DNA of 64,000 bases from Clostridiales bacterium (GTDB lineage: Bacteria; Bacillota; Clostridia; Lachnospirales; Lachnospiraceae), in contig JAJQIK010000011.1 of NCBI GenBank assembly GCA_021199255.1, positions 19,096 through 83,095 of the forward strand, given 5' to 3'. Positions 52,416 to 61,232 of this stretch are shown here, one piece after another. Below the pieces are notes generated by a model that searched no databases, was not told where the DNA came from, and saw only the letters and a program-made list of their open reading frames with translations. Position 1 is the stretch's first letter. The number at the start of each line of letters is the position of its first letter. A program made the translations under genes and the position numbers.

Positions 52416-53342
52416 TCAATTCTTCCCCATCAGCTCCGAAAGCTTCTCTAAATCCTCTATTTTCTCTATATTAGCGACCTTCATGTCCCTGTTAATCTTA
52501 CGCATAAATCCGGATAAGGTTTTACCCGGCCCAATCTCTACAAAAGTGTCTGTCCCATCGGCAATCATACGTTCTATAGTCTGCTGCCATTTCACGGAAG
52601 AAGAAACCTGCTGTATCAGCAGCGGCTTCACCTCCGCCTTGTCCTTCACATAATCTGCGGTCACGTTAGCGATATAGGGAATCTGAATATCATGAATCTC
52701 TACCTTCTCCAACTCTGCGGCCAGCTTCTCTCCGGCTCCCACTAACAACGGAGAATGAAAAGGACCGCTGACCTTCAAGGACACACATCTCTTAGCGCCT
52801 GCTGCCGTCAGCTTCTCCACTGCCGCCTGTGCCGCCCCTTCTTCACCGGTAATAACGATCTGTCCCGGACAGTTATAATTAGCGATCGTGACCATTCCCG
52901 GCGTCTCCTCGCAAATCTGCTCGATTACCGCCGTATCCAGTCCAAGCACCGCTACCATTGCGCCGCCCTGGGGTACCGCCTCCTGCATATAGATACCGCG
53001 CTTGCGGACTACTTGAAACACATCTTCAGGACTCATCACGCCGCTGGCCACCAGCGCGCCATATTCTCCCAGGCTTAAGCCCCCTGTCACATCCGGCTTA
53101 AAGCCCCTTTCCTCTATTGCCTTTAACATTGCTACTTCTGTTGCCAGCATAGCGATCTGTGTATACTCTGTAATATTAATCTGTTCATTCTCTTCAAAGC
53201 AAAGCGCCGCTACGTCTAATCCGCTTGCTTTGCCAGCCAGCTCAAACATCTCTCTGCAGACCGGAATCTGCTCATAAAAATCCTTCCCCATACCTACATA
53301 TTGTGCTCCCTGACCAGGAAACATAAATGCTGTTTTACCCAT
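52416..53342 (-). CDS. fabD: Malonyl-CoA:ACP transacylase
   Basis: 308 residues from the ATG at 53342 (TGGAGG upstream; homologues start [14 protein letters not shown]). Catalytic Ser in [14 protein letters not shown] (near residue 89), His in GPFHSPLL and the late [11 protein letters not shown] segment. Loads malonyl groups on ACP. A FabT-type palindrome lies about 40 bases before the start (53381-53393), suggesting an internal regulated promoter. Confidence 0.96.
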   Translation of the reverse strand: MGKTAFMFPGQGAQYVGMGKDFYEQIPVCREMFELAGKASGLDVAALCFEENEQINITEYTQIAMLATEVAMLKAIEERGFKPDVTGGLSLGEYGALVASGVMSPEDVFQVVRKRGIYMQEAVPQGGAMVAVLGLDTAVIEQICEETPGMVTIANYNCPGQIVITGEEGAAQAAVEKLTAAGAKRCVSLKVSGPFHSPLLVGAGEKLAAELEKVEIHDIQIPYIANVTADYVKDKAEVKPLLIQQVSSSVKWQQTIERMIADGTDTFVEIGPGKTLSGFMRKINRDMKVANIEKIEDLEKLSELMGKN

Positions 53343-53380
53343 AATTTTCCTCCATTTCGAAGCGTTTGCCCCTTTAATAG

Positions 53381-53393
53381 TTTGATATTCAAA
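53381..53393. promoter_or_regulatory. FabT-type operator before fabD
   Basis: TTTGATATTCAAA, a perfect TTTGAnnnTCAAA palindrome preceded by AG as at the two other copies. A minus-strand TATAAT lies just upstream (53401-53406) but no good -35 was found. Confidence 0.7.
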
Positions 53394-53492
53394 GTATTTA
53401 ATTATAAAGAACGCGCCCTGACGTATTCTCACGCCGAGCGCGGTCGTTTACGACATACTTTCCCGTCGCACGAATACGCATAAGCTTTCACC

Positions 53493-54422
53493 TTATGGAG
53501 AGGTCTTCAAAAGCTTCTCTGCTTCCTGCATGATCTCCTCGATCATCTCCTGACAGGTCTGTTCCTTACTGACCATACCGGCAATCTGACCGGCCATAAG
53601 CGTACCGGATACCACATCACCTTCCACAACCGCTTTGCGCAGAGAACCGAGCGTAAGCTTCTCCATCTCTTCCAGAGACGCTCCCTCTTTCTCCATCTGT
53701 AAATATTCTCTCGTCAGTTTATTGCGAATCTGGCGAATCGGATGGCCGTTGCTCATTCCGGTAACCGCGGAATCAATATCCTTCGCGGCAATAACTTTCT
53801 GCTTGTAATTATTATGTACCGTACATTCCTTCGCTACCAGGAAACGGGTTCCCATCTGTACGGCGTCAGCGCCCAACATCATGGCTGCGGCAAATCCCCT
53901 GCCATCTGCGATACCGCCGGCGGCGATAACCGGAATCGTAACGGCGTCCACTACCTGCGGTACTAAGGTCATGGTCGTGGCGGAACCGATATGCCCGCCG
54001 GACTCCGTTCCTTCTGCAACGACGGCGTCAGCGCCGGCACGCTCCATCATCCTGGCAAGTCCCACGCTGGCCACGACAGGAATCACCTTAACCCCCGCTT
54101 CCTTCCACATAGCCATGTATTTAGCCGGATTGCCTGCTCCTGTTGTGACTACCTGAACGCCCTGCTCCACGATCACCCTGGCAATTTCATCCGCTTCCGG
54201 GTTCATAAGCATTACATTCACACCAAAAGGCTTCTCTGTCAACTCCTGCGCTTTCTGAATCTGCTCTCTGACAAAGGACGCCGGTGCTCCGCCTGCTCCG
54301 ATAATTCCCAAACCGCCGGCTTCAGACACTGCCGCCGCCAAATGGTATTCAGCCACCCATGCCATACCGCCCTGAATCACCGGATACTTGATACCCAGAA
54401 GTTCTGTTATTTTTGTCTTCAT
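53493..54422 (-). CDS. fabK: Enoyl-ACP reductase, FabK type (FMN-dependent)
   Basis: 309 residues. FMN TIM barrel with LLGIKYPVIQGGMAWVAEYHLAAAVSEAGGLGIIGAG, PFGVNVMLMNPEADEIA, VVAEGTESGGHIGS and IPVIAAGGIADGRGFAAAMMLGADAVQMGTRF. Last reduction of each elongation cycle, using flavin and NAD(P)H; FabK enzymes resist triclosan. The position between acpP and fabD is the standard one in clostridia and streptococci, which supports FabK rather than nitronate monooxygenase. Confidence 0.95.
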   Translation of the reverse strand: MKTKITELLGIKYPVIQGGMAWVAEYHLAAAVSEAGGLGIIGAGGAPASFVREQIQKAQELTEKPFGVNVMLMNPEADEIARVIVEQGVQVVTTGAGNPAKYMAMWKEAGVKVIPVVASVGLARMMERAGADAVVAEGTESGGHIGSATTMTLVPQVVDAVTIPVIAAGGIADGRGFAAAMMLGADAVQMGTRFLVAKECTVHNNYKQKVIAAKDIDSAVTGMSNGHPIRQIRNKLTREYLQMEKEGASLEEMEKLTLGSLRKAVVEGDVVSGTLMAGQIAGMVSKEQTCQEMIEEIMQEAEKLLKTSP

Positions 54423-54455
54423 ATTGATAACCTTGCTTCCTTCAAACGTTTCCCT

Positions 54456-54689
54456 TTATGCTTCTACGCCTTTGTTCTTCATATACTCAATAACCGCGCC
54501 GACCGTTGTGATCTGCTCTAAGTCTTCAGAAGGGATCTCTACGCCGTATTCTTCCTCGAAAGCCATTACCAGCTCGAATAAGTCTAAGGAGTCTGCGCCT
54601 AAATCGTCCTTGAAAGAAGATTCCTCTGTGATCTCTACTCCATCTAAGTTTAACTGTTCCTGAATAATTTCGATAACTCTCTCTAACAT
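54456..54689 (-). CDS. acpP: Acyl carrier protein
   Basis: 77 residues, acidic, four-helix ACP with the phosphopantetheine Ser in [19 protein letters not shown]. Carries growing acyl chains. First gene of the fab operon, with a strong promoter and FabT-type operator just upstream. ACP is also the usual corepressor carrier for FabT, so the placement fits feedback control by acyl-ACP. Confidence 0.97.
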   Translation of the reverse strand: MLERVIEIIQEQLNLDGVEITEESSFKDDLGADSLDLFELVMAFEEEYGVEIPSEDLEQITTVGAVIEYMKNKGVEA

Positions 54690-54721
54690 TTTCTTATCTC
54701 CTTTTCGCCATTAAAAAATAG

Positions 54722-54734
54722 TTTGACATTCAAA
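54722..54734. promoter_or_regulatory. FabT-type operator at the acpP promoter
   Basis: TTTGACATTCAAA, a perfect TTTGAnnnTCAAA palindrome that overlaps the end of the -10 and the start-site region. The sequence AAAAAATAG before it also precedes the site in the fabT promoter at 38053-38061. Confidence 0.8.
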
Positions 54735-54762
54735 GTATATTCTCTGACCCTCTATTTGTCAA
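54734..54762 (-). promoter_or_regulatory. acpP (fab operon) promoter
   Basis: On the minus strand TTGACA (54757-54762), 17 bases, TATACT (54734-54739). Consensus -35, near-consensus -10, about 45 bases before acpP. Confidence 0.85.
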
Positions 54763-54795
54763 TCTTAATTTTACGGATTCTTACGTTTTTGTCAA

Positions 54796-55638
54796 TCAGT
54801 TTGACAATAAATATTGATAAATATCTCTTTTGGATACCCCCCGATCCTTCGCGACCTGCTTCATGGCGCTCTTTTCATCCATTCCCTCCTTTTCGTAATA
54901 CGCCATATGCTGCTCGATGCTCATATTCCGCCACGCGTTCTTTTCCTCTTCCATTTTCTGTTGTATACTTTTCCCCTCAATGACCAGTACATATTCCCCG
55001 CGGGGTTCTTCTCTTTCATACATGCGCAAAGCCTCTTCGATGGTGGTGGGCAGTACCGTTTCGAATTTCTTAGTCAGCTCCCGGCATAGTGTCAGCCGTC
55101 TGTTTCCCAGCGCGTCGTTCAGTTCCCCAAGGGTTTTTACCAGATGATGCGGCGCTTCATAAAGAATCATCGTTCTGGATTCCTGTTTCAGTTCTTCCAG
55201 TATCCGCCCCCTCTCCTTCCTGTCCGCCGGCAGAAATGCCTCAAAGCAGAATCGACGGGTACTGAGCCCGGACAGGGTCAGCGCCGTAATGCACGCGGCT
55301 GCGCCCGGCAAAGAGGTGACCCTGATCCCCGCCTCATGACATTTGGCCACAAGCACCTCCCCCGGATCGGAAACAGCCGGAGTCCCGGCGTCCGTAATCA
55401 GCGCCACATCTTTGCCCTGCTGCATCTGCGCTACCAGGTAGTCCGCTTTTTCTACTTTATTATATTCATGATAGCTGGTCATAGAAGTCTTTATTTCAAA
55501 ATGATTCAGCAGCCTGATACTGTTGCGCGTATCTTCCGCCGCGATCAAATCCACGCCGCGCAGCGTTTCCACTACACGGGGCGTCATATCGCCCAGATTG
55601 CCGATAGGCGTTGCGCATATATATAACATTCCCGACAT
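54796..55638 (-). CDS. rsmI: 16S rRNA (cytidine-1402-2'-O)-methyltransferase
   Basis: 280 residues. Tetrapyrrole-methylase fold typical of RsmI: LYICATPIGNLGDMTPR, VDLIAAEDTRNSIRLLNHF, ALITDAGTPAVSDPG, SLPGAAACITALTLSGL and a C-terminal KSAMKQVAKDRGVSKRDIYQYLL helix pair. Methylates C1402 in the ribosomal P site with S-adenosylmethionine. Last gene of the housekeeping run; its stop is 34 bases from the fab promoter. Confidence 0.96.
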   Translation of the reverse strand: MSGMLYICATPIGNLGDMTPRVVETLRGVDLIAAEDTRNSIRLLNHFEIKTSMTSYHEYNKVEKADYLVAQMQQGKDVALITDAGTPAVSDPGEVLVAKCHEAGIRVTSLPGAAACITALTLSGLSTRRFCFEAFLPADRKERGRILEELKQESRTMILYEAPHHLVKTLGELNDALGNRRLTLCRELTKKFETVLPTTIEEALRMYEREEPRGEYVLVIEGKSIQQKMEEEKNAWRNMSIEQHMAYYEKEGMDEKSAMKQVAKDRGVSKRDIYQYLLSN

Positions 55639-55693
55639 TTTCCGCTCCTTTTATCGCCCGCATCCTGTCCTATGCAGGAATTCGCCTCCGGCG

Positions 55694-56443
55694 TTAATAG
55701 CCATATATCTCATAAATTTCCGGCATATACACACCCGGTTCCCGATAGACAATCAGCGGTTTTTCCACCCTCATTCTGGGTTTCCCGCCCCGGTTCGCCT
55801 CAATCAGCACCATATTAGGTTCCTTGTCCACAAAGGGATATACTAACTGCATCCGTTTCGGTTCCAGCTTATATGCCTGTAAAACCGTCATAATTTCAGC
55901 CAGCCGAAAGGGTCTGTGTACCAGGAAGAAATTTCCGCCCGGCTTCAGCAGCTTCGCCGTCTGCGATACCACATCCTCCAACGTACAGAGGATTTCATGT
56001 CTCGCAATCGCTTTCGCGTCTCCTTCGTTGGGAATCCCATGCCGTCCGATCATATAAGGCGGATTGCAGGTAATAACGTCAAAAGAAGCAGCGTCAAACA
56101 GACTCCCTGCCTCTTTAATATCCCCTGTCACAATATCAATTTTATGGCTAAGCCCATTCATAAGAACGCTGCGCCTCGCCATATCCGCGCTGTCTTCCTG
56201 AATCTCTAACCCGGTCAAATGCTCCGCCTGCGTCTTAGCCTCCAGCAGAATCGGAATAATACCGGTTCCGGTTCCCAGATCCAGCACGCGCGCTCCCTCT
56301 TTGACCCGCGCGAACCCGGACAGGAGCACCGCGTCCATTCCAAAACAAAACCGTCCGGTATCCTGAATAATATGATATCCGTTGCGCTCTAAATCGTCAA
56401 TTCTTTCATTCTCTTTCAGCACGACCTTGTTTTCTGATATCAT
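55694..56443 (-). CDS. tRNA1(Val) adenine-N6 methyltransferase-like protein (TrmN6/YfiC type)
   Basis: 249 residues. Rossmann methyltransferase with the SAM loop VLDLGTGTGIIPILLEAK and the N6-adenine motif NPPYM, plus EILCTLEDVVSQTAKLLKPGGNFFLVHRPFRLAEI. Expected to methylate A37 of tRNA-Val in the cytoplasm. Lies between rsmI and ricT on one strand, an order common in clostridia. Confidence 0.9.
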   Translation of the reverse strand: MISENKVVLKENERIDDLERNGYHIIQDTGRFCFGMDAVLLSGFARVKEGARVLDLGTGTGIIPILLEAKTQAEHLTGLEIQEDSADMARRSVLMNGLSHKIDIVTGDIKEAGSLFDAASFDVITCNPPYMIGRHGIPNEGDAKAIARHEILCTLEDVVSQTAKLLKPGGNFFLVHRPFRLAEIMTVLQAYKLEPKRMQLVYPFVDKEPNMVLIEANRGGKPRMRVEKPLIVYREPGVYMPEIYEIYGY

Positions 56444-56502
56444 ATCCTGTCCTTCATCTTTACAGTTTTATACAGTTTATTCCGCGATTTGCTTCTAGTC
56501 TT

Positions 56503-57417
56503 TTAATTATCATCCAGCTTGGATTTACTGGAATCCTGTTTTTCCAGCTTTTCTAATTCCTTTAATTCCATATCGCTGACGTCCACCTTATGATTCTTAT
56601 TATGTTTTCTCTTAAAGCGAAGCTGCTCCGCCTTATATTCCTGAATTTCCTTCTCGTCATTTACATTTACAATAACCTTTACCATCTGGCGCAGCACATT
56701 GACGCTCTGCACCTCTCCCTTCAGGCCGTCTTCCGTAGTGACGAAATCTCCCACATTAGGAAGCCTTCTGTTTAATTCCTCATAGGTTTCCTCCTCGTTC
56801 TTCAGACAGCACATCAGCCTTCCGCAGACGCCGGATATTTTGGTCGGGTTAAGGGACAGGTTCTGTTCCTTTGCCATCTTAATCGATACCGGCGCGAACT
56901 CGGATAAATGGGTATGGCAGCATAAAGGCCTTCCGCAGATACCAATACCGCCCACAATTTTTGTTTCGTCCCTTACCCCGATCTGACGAAGTTCAATTCT
57001 GGTCTTAAAGACAGACGCCAAATCCTTTACAAGCTCCCTGAAATCGATTCGGCCGTCCGCCGTAAAATAAAATAATACCTTATTATTGTCAAACGTATAT
57101 TCCGCATCGATCAGCTTCATCTGCAAACCGTGTTTTTGAATTTTCTCCAAACAGATTTTATAAGCGTCCTTCTCTTTCTGTTTATTAGCGGCTTCCTGCT
57201 CGTCGTCCTTCTGCGTTGCCACACGCAGAACCGCTTTAAGAGGCTGAATGACCTTATTATCTTCTACCTCCTTCGGATCGCATACCACAGTGCCGTACTC
57301 AATGCCCCTGGCAGTCTCCACAATCACATGATCGTTTCTCTTAATCGCTAATTTCCCCGGAGCGAAATAATATATCTTCCCGGCGGTACGAAACCGCACG
57401 CCTATCACCTTTGTCAT
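56503..57417 (-). CDS. ricT: PSP1-domain protein, RicT/YaaT
   Basis: 304 residues. PSP1 domain with conserved cysteines in GGIGICGRPLCCHTHL and SGVCGRLMCCLKNEEETYEEL, the residues that in B. subtilis RicT take part in iron-sulfur binding. In B. subtilis it forms the RicAFT complex acting on RNase Y specificity and sporulation onset. Late residues are Lys-rich. Directly downstream of holB, as in most Firmicutes. Confidence 0.93.
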   Translation of the reverse strand: MTKVIGVRFRTAGKIYYFAPGKLAIKRNDHVIVETARGIEYGTVVCDPKEVEDNKVIQPLKAVLRVATQKDDEQEAANKQKEKDAYKICLEKIQKHGLQMKLIDAEYTFDNNKVLFYFTADGRIDFRELVKDLASVFKTRIELRQIGVRDETKIVGGIGICGRPLCCHTHLSEFAPVSIKMAKEQNLSLNPTKISGVCGRLMCCLKNEEETYEELNRRLPNVGDFVTTEDGLKGEVQSVNVLRQMVKVIVNVNDEKEIQEYKAEQLRFKRKHNKNHKVDVSDMELKELEKLEKQDSSKSKLDDN

Positions 57418-57469
57418 AATCTATCAACCTCCATTTGTTAATCCCCGAACTTAAAGTCCGGCCTTTGTC

Positions 57470-58459
57470 TCAATTCTCCTTAATGGTCAGAAGCAGCAGC
57501 TCCATCGTGAGATCAAAATTAACGTTTGCCTCCAGCCTTCTCTTGGCCTGCTGCAGCGCGTTCACAATGATTTCGATTCCTTCATAGGTGCTTCTGTCCG
57601 CCACTTTCCTGATCTGCTGCAGTTCATCCTTGAAAATAAGGCTGTTGACGTCCTTGGTCGCTTTATACAGCAGTACGTCCCGATACCACACGGACAGAAT
57701 ATCCAGATAATCGTTTACGTCAAACTTGTACTCGTTAATCTTCTTAATCGCCTTGACGATTTCGTTGATTTCCATATCGTTAATGTATTTTACTAACGTA
57801 ATGACTTCATCTTTAACCTTCTCAAATTCCTCGCTGCTGGCAAGCAGCTTCGCCTTTCCGATATTGCCTCTGGCAAAAGCCACGCATATATTTGCCTTGT
57901 AATCCGGCACGCCCAACTCTTCCATCAGATATTTTTTCACAAGAGCGTCCGGCACCGGCTTCATGTGAAGCACTACGCATCTGCTCAAAATCGTAGGAAG
58001 AAGCGCCTCCACATGAGTGGTAAGAATCAAAATCACCGCATATTCCGGCGGCTCCTCCAGCGTCTTAAGCAGCGCGTTCTGCGCCTGCACCGTCATCTTC
58101 TCCCCTTCGTTCATAATATAAATCTTGCGCGGGCTGTTGTAAGGCTTGATACCGATATCGCTGTTAATCTGGTTCCGGATATCCTCTACGCCTATGGTAT
58201 TGGGCTTCTCATGGCTGATATAGATCACATCCGGCTGATTATCGCTCAGCGCCTGCTTACAGGAATGACATTCCCCGCAGGGCTCTATACCGCCTTTTTC
58301 ACATTGCAGCGCCATCGCGAAGATACGCGCTATAAACTCTTTGCCGGAGCTTCGCTCGCCGTTAATAATATAGGCATGCGAAACCTTATTCATGGAAATC
58401 GCGTTCTGTAAATGCTCCTTTAATTGTTCCTGTCCGATAATATCCGAAAATTTAGCCAT
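57470..58459 (-). CDS. holB: DNA polymerase III subunit delta'
   Basis: 329 residues. Clamp-loader AAA+ fold: IIGQEQLKEHLQNAI, modified P-loop GERSSGKE (no Ser/Thr after Lys, so probably no ATP hydrolysis, as expected for delta'), zinc cysteines CGECHSC, MNEGEKMTVQAQNALLKTLEEPP and the SRC motif. Part of the replisome clamp loader. Coupled by position with ricT and the YaaR gene. Confidence 0.94.
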   Translation of the reverse strand: MAKFSDIIGQEQLKEHLQNAISMNKVSHAYIINGERSSGKEFIARIFAMALQCEKGGIEPCGECHSCKQALSDNQPDVIYISHEKPNTIGVEDIRNQINSDIGIKPYNSPRKIYIMNEGEKMTVQAQNALLKTLEEPPEYAVILILTTHVEALLPTILSRCVVLHMKPVPDALVKKYLMEELGVPDYKANICVAFARGNIGKAKLLASSEEFEKVKDEVITLVKYINDMEINEIVKAIKKINEYKFDVNDYLDILSVWYRDVLLYKATKDVNSLIFKDELQQIRKVADRSTYEGIEIIVNALQQAKRRLEANVNFDLTMELLLLTIKEN

Positions 58460-58506
58460 TTCGTCTCCATTCCGAAGCGATTTTGCCCCTAACCTGTCAA
58501 TATCGG

Positions 58507-58956
58507 TTAAGTAAAGATATCCAGAAGCAGCCCCCGGATTTCTCCGATCTTATTCAAAATCGCAATATTGTCCTGTTCCTCTTTTACCAGCTCCTGCGCC
58601 AGCTCGTCCAGATTCTGATCCACCAGGCGAATAATTCCATAGACCCTGTGCCGTCCCTTTCTGTCCAGAAAATTCTCTCTGGAAAAGGCATGGGAGCGAT
58701 TAACGATTTCATTCATAAAATCCTTAATCAACGCCCGGTAACGCTTCATGTCCTTAATATCACGATGCTTTGCCAGCTTATCGCCCTGTCTGGTAATCTC
58801 CTCCAGCATACCGGTTAACGCGTTTTGCAAATCCTGTTCCGCAATTCTGCTGACAAGCGTAAATTTAAAATTACTGTCCGTCTCCTGCGGTGTCTGGGTC
58901 TGTTCCACCTGCATTGTCTGCTGCGTCTGGTTTACTTTGATGTCCACTCCTGCCAC
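58507..58956 (-). CDS. yaaR: YaaR-family (DUF327) protein
   Basis: 149 residues, mainly helical: [30 protein letters not shown], then [53 protein letters not shown]. Matches DUF327/YaaR by order and by the [15 protein letters not shown] block. Function unknown. Neighbour of holB in many Firmicutes. The N-terminus is Gln/Thr-rich and probably disordered. Confidence 0.88.
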   Translation of the reverse strand: MAGVDIKVNQTQQTMQVEQTQTPQETDSNFKFTLVSRIAEQDLQNALTGMLEEITRQGDKLAKHRDIKDMKRYRALIKDFMNEIVNRSHAFSRENFLDRKGRHRVYGIIRLVDQNLDELAQELVKEEQDNIAILNKIGEIRGLLLDIFT

Positions 58957-59003
58957 CTCTCTCCCTGAGCCTACACTTCAGGCCACAGGATAATCTGAAC
59001 AGA

Positions 59004-59600
59004 TTACTGTAGCTGTTCCTGTAGATAGCTCACAATTTCCCTCAGGCAACTGTCCAGCTCATCATTATAAAAGCTCCTCCGGATTCCCGCCAGCTCCATC
59101 TTTTCTTCCGCAAAATCCTTGGCATCTGCCAGAAAACGCCTGCACATTTCCTCATACCCCGGGTGATCCTGCGCCTTCTCCCGGTCAAACGCCCTCTGGA
59201 GACGCACGCCGTCGTCCAGATCAATCATAACCGGCACTACCTTATCCGCACCGTAGAACTTCTGTATCTGGGAATAAGCTTCCAGCGTCCCGATCAGAAT
59301 ATAAGAATTTTCCTCCAATGCAACCGCTTCGTCTGCCACTGTAAAATACCGCCAGATACCCAAACAGGTATGGTAGGCTCTATCTTCTATGATCTTCCCC
59401 TGGCTAAAAAGCTTCTGATATCCTTCCTCGTCCGTAAAATGGTACTCAACGCCCTCTGTCTCTCCGACCCGGATAGGTCTGGTGGTATAGGGCACAATAG
59501 CCTTTAATGGTATCTGCTTTTGTTCCAGCAATTTTTTATAGATTGTATCTTTTCCCGATGAGCTTTTTCCCATCAGGCACACGATCTTACCCATAGACAA
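59004..59600 (-). CDS. Guanylate kinase-like protein
   Basis: 198 residues. P-loop GKSSSGKDT (in place of the common GPSGAGKST), the guanine-binding region YTTRPIRVGETEGVEYHF, and a TLEAYSQIQKFYG segment. Shorter and more diverged than the usual Gmk, so a second guanylate kinase probably exists and this may act on another nucleotide or as a regulator. The pairing with an Orn/Lys/Arg decarboxylase-type gene and yaaR-holB is typical of Lachnospiraceae. Confidence 0.82.
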   Translation of the reverse strand: MSMGKIVCLMGKSSSGKDTIYKKLLEQKQIPLKAIVPYTTRPIRVGETEGVEYHFTDEEGYQKLFSQGKIIEDRAYHTCLGIWRYFTVADEAVALEENSYILIGTLEAYSQIQKFYGADKVVPVMIDLDDGVRLQRAFDREKAQDHPGYEEMCRRFLADAKDFAEEKMELAGIRRSFYNDELDSCLREIVSYLQEQLQ

Positions 59601-59690
59601 TCCTTCTTCCCGCCGCCTTTCTCTTCCAAATAAGGCTCCGTCTCCTACATTCCGCAGAAAAAGGGCGGGAACGAATTTATATTCTATTTA

Positions 59691-59719
59691 ATAATGCCAT
59701 ATTTTAACAGGAATTTCAA
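59691..59719 (-). promoter_or_regulatory. Possible promoter for the gmk-like/yaaR/holB run
   Basis: On the minus strand TTGAAA (59714-59719), 17 bases, CATTAT (59691-59696), about 90 bases before the kinase start. Upstream gene ends at 59742, so this may be an internal promoter. Confidence 0.45.
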
Positions 59720-59741
59720 ATTTTTCTGTACAGGCCTGCCG

Positions 59742-61226
59742 TCAATCTGATAACGGCTTCTCCACGGTCACGGGAATACTGCCCGTCTCCCTAATCCCAT
59801 ACACCTGTAAACCCGCTTCAATGCTGCCTTGTATCTCCTTTAACAAATCTTCGCTTATTACTTCTCCGGGCGCCAACAACGGTATCCCCGGAGGATACGG
59901 GACAATAAAATCCGCCGCCGTACGTCCCGCCGATTCCATGAAGGGCAGCTCCTCCTGCGGACTATGGAAAGCCTGTGCGGGCGTCATGCGCTTCTCCGGC
60001 GCTGTATTTTTCCAATCCGTTTTCCCAGACCCGGTTCGATTTCGCCGCGCCTCGCGTCCCGCCTTTCCCTTCTCTTTTATCCTAGCATCTATCCGCAGAA
60101 TTGCGTCAGCCAATCTCTTCCAGCCTTCCTCTGTGTCCATAATTGTCATCATGGCGAGCACATAGCTGTTCGCCGCCATTTCCATCTGCAAATGATATTC
60201 GTCCCGCAGAATATCATATAATTGGCGGCCGCTCATAGACGTTCCCTTAACGGAAATTACCAGCTTGCCGATATCCCATCCCGCAAAAGCATACCCGCCG
60301 CCTGAAATGTTCTCCGCTTTTCCCACGCGGATATGGTTACAGGCGCTCACCCGCCGGATAAAAATATCATATTGTCTCTGATAAAAAGCGAACCGTTCTT
60401 CCCCCTGTTCCTCCAGATAACGAATACAGGAATCCATACTCGCCATCAGGACATAGGACGGACTGCTTGTTTGCAGCATTGCCAGATAACGCCGCAGTCT
60501 CCCGCGGTCAACACGCTTTCCATTGACATGCAGCAAAGCCGTCTGCGTCATTGCCGGAAGGGTTTTATGAAGACTATGGATCACCAAATCCGCGCCCGCC
60601 GCAACAGCGGCGTTTTTCAAATGCGCGCCATGAGCCTCGTCTACAATCAGGATTTTATTCCTCTCATGTACCGCCTGCGCGATTTCCTCCACATCCGACA
60701 GGATTCCCTCATACGTCGGCGATGTAATGACTACCGCCCTGCTGTTGGGATACCGATCCAGGAATCGCTTTATCTCCTCAGCATCTGCTCCGTCATAGAT
60801 ATCATATTCCTCTATCACCTTCGGATAATAATAGTGCAAAGCCAGTCCCTGCATAATCGCCGCGTGGTACACCGATTTGTGGCAGTTCCTGGAAATCAGA
60901 ATTTCGTCTCCCTGCCCGGTAACCGCCATAATGGACGCCAGTATCCCGCAGGTACTGCCGTTTACCAGATAATAGGTTTCCTCCGCGCCATACAGCCGCC
61001 CGGCTCTTTCCTGCGCCTCTTTAATCAGCCCCTCCGCATGATGCAGATTGTCGAAGCCGTCAATCTCGGTGATATCAAGCCCATAGTATTCCGCCATTTC
61101 ACCCGCCTGGGGATTGCGCTTATGCCCCGGCATATGATAAGGATAAAAATCCGTATCCCCATACGCCTTCAATGCCTGATACAAGCTCCTGTCCGCCGTC
61201 CGCCCCTGTTCCATGCTCAAGTTCAT
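59742..61226 (-). CDS. Orn/Lys/Arg decarboxylase-family PLP enzyme
   Basis: 494 residues. Fold-type I PLP enzyme: PYHMPGHKRN, DITEIDGFDNLHHAEGLIKEAQ, VNGSTCGILASIMAV, and the PLP Lys in VIHSLHKTLPAMTQTALLH. C-terminal segment with IVPYPPGIPLLAPGE is typical. Family members in Firmicutes (SpeA/YaaO type) make agmatine, cadaverine or related amines; the exact substrate cannot be read from sequence. It carries a Lys/Arg-rich, low-homology insert near residues 390-430. ATG choice is uncertain by a few codons. Confidence 0.9.
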   Translation of the reverse strand: MNLSMEQGRTADRSLYQALKAYGDTDFYPYHMPGHKRNPQAGEMAEYYGLDITEIDGFDNLHHAEGLIKEAQERAGRLYGAEETYYLVNGSTCGILASIMAVTGQGDEILISRNCHKSVYHAAIMQGLALHYYYPKVIEEYDIYDGADAEEIKRFLDRYPNSRAVVITSPTYEGILSDVEEIAQAVHERNKILIVDEAHGAHLKNAAVAAGADLVIHSLHKTLPAMTQTALLHVNGKRVDRGRLRRYLAMLQTSSPSYVLMASMDSCIRYLEEQGEERFAFYQRQYDIFIRRVSACNHIRVGKAENISGGGYAFAGWDIGKLVISVKGTSMSGRQLYDILRDEYHLQMEMAANSYVLAMMTIMDTEEGWKRLADAILRIDARIKEKGKAGREARRNRTGSGKTDWKNTAPEKRMTPAQAFHSPQEELPFMESAGRTAADFIVPYPPGIPLLAPGEVISEDLLKEIQGSIEAGLQVYGIRETGSIPVTVEKPLSD

Positions 61227-61232
61227 CCCTCA

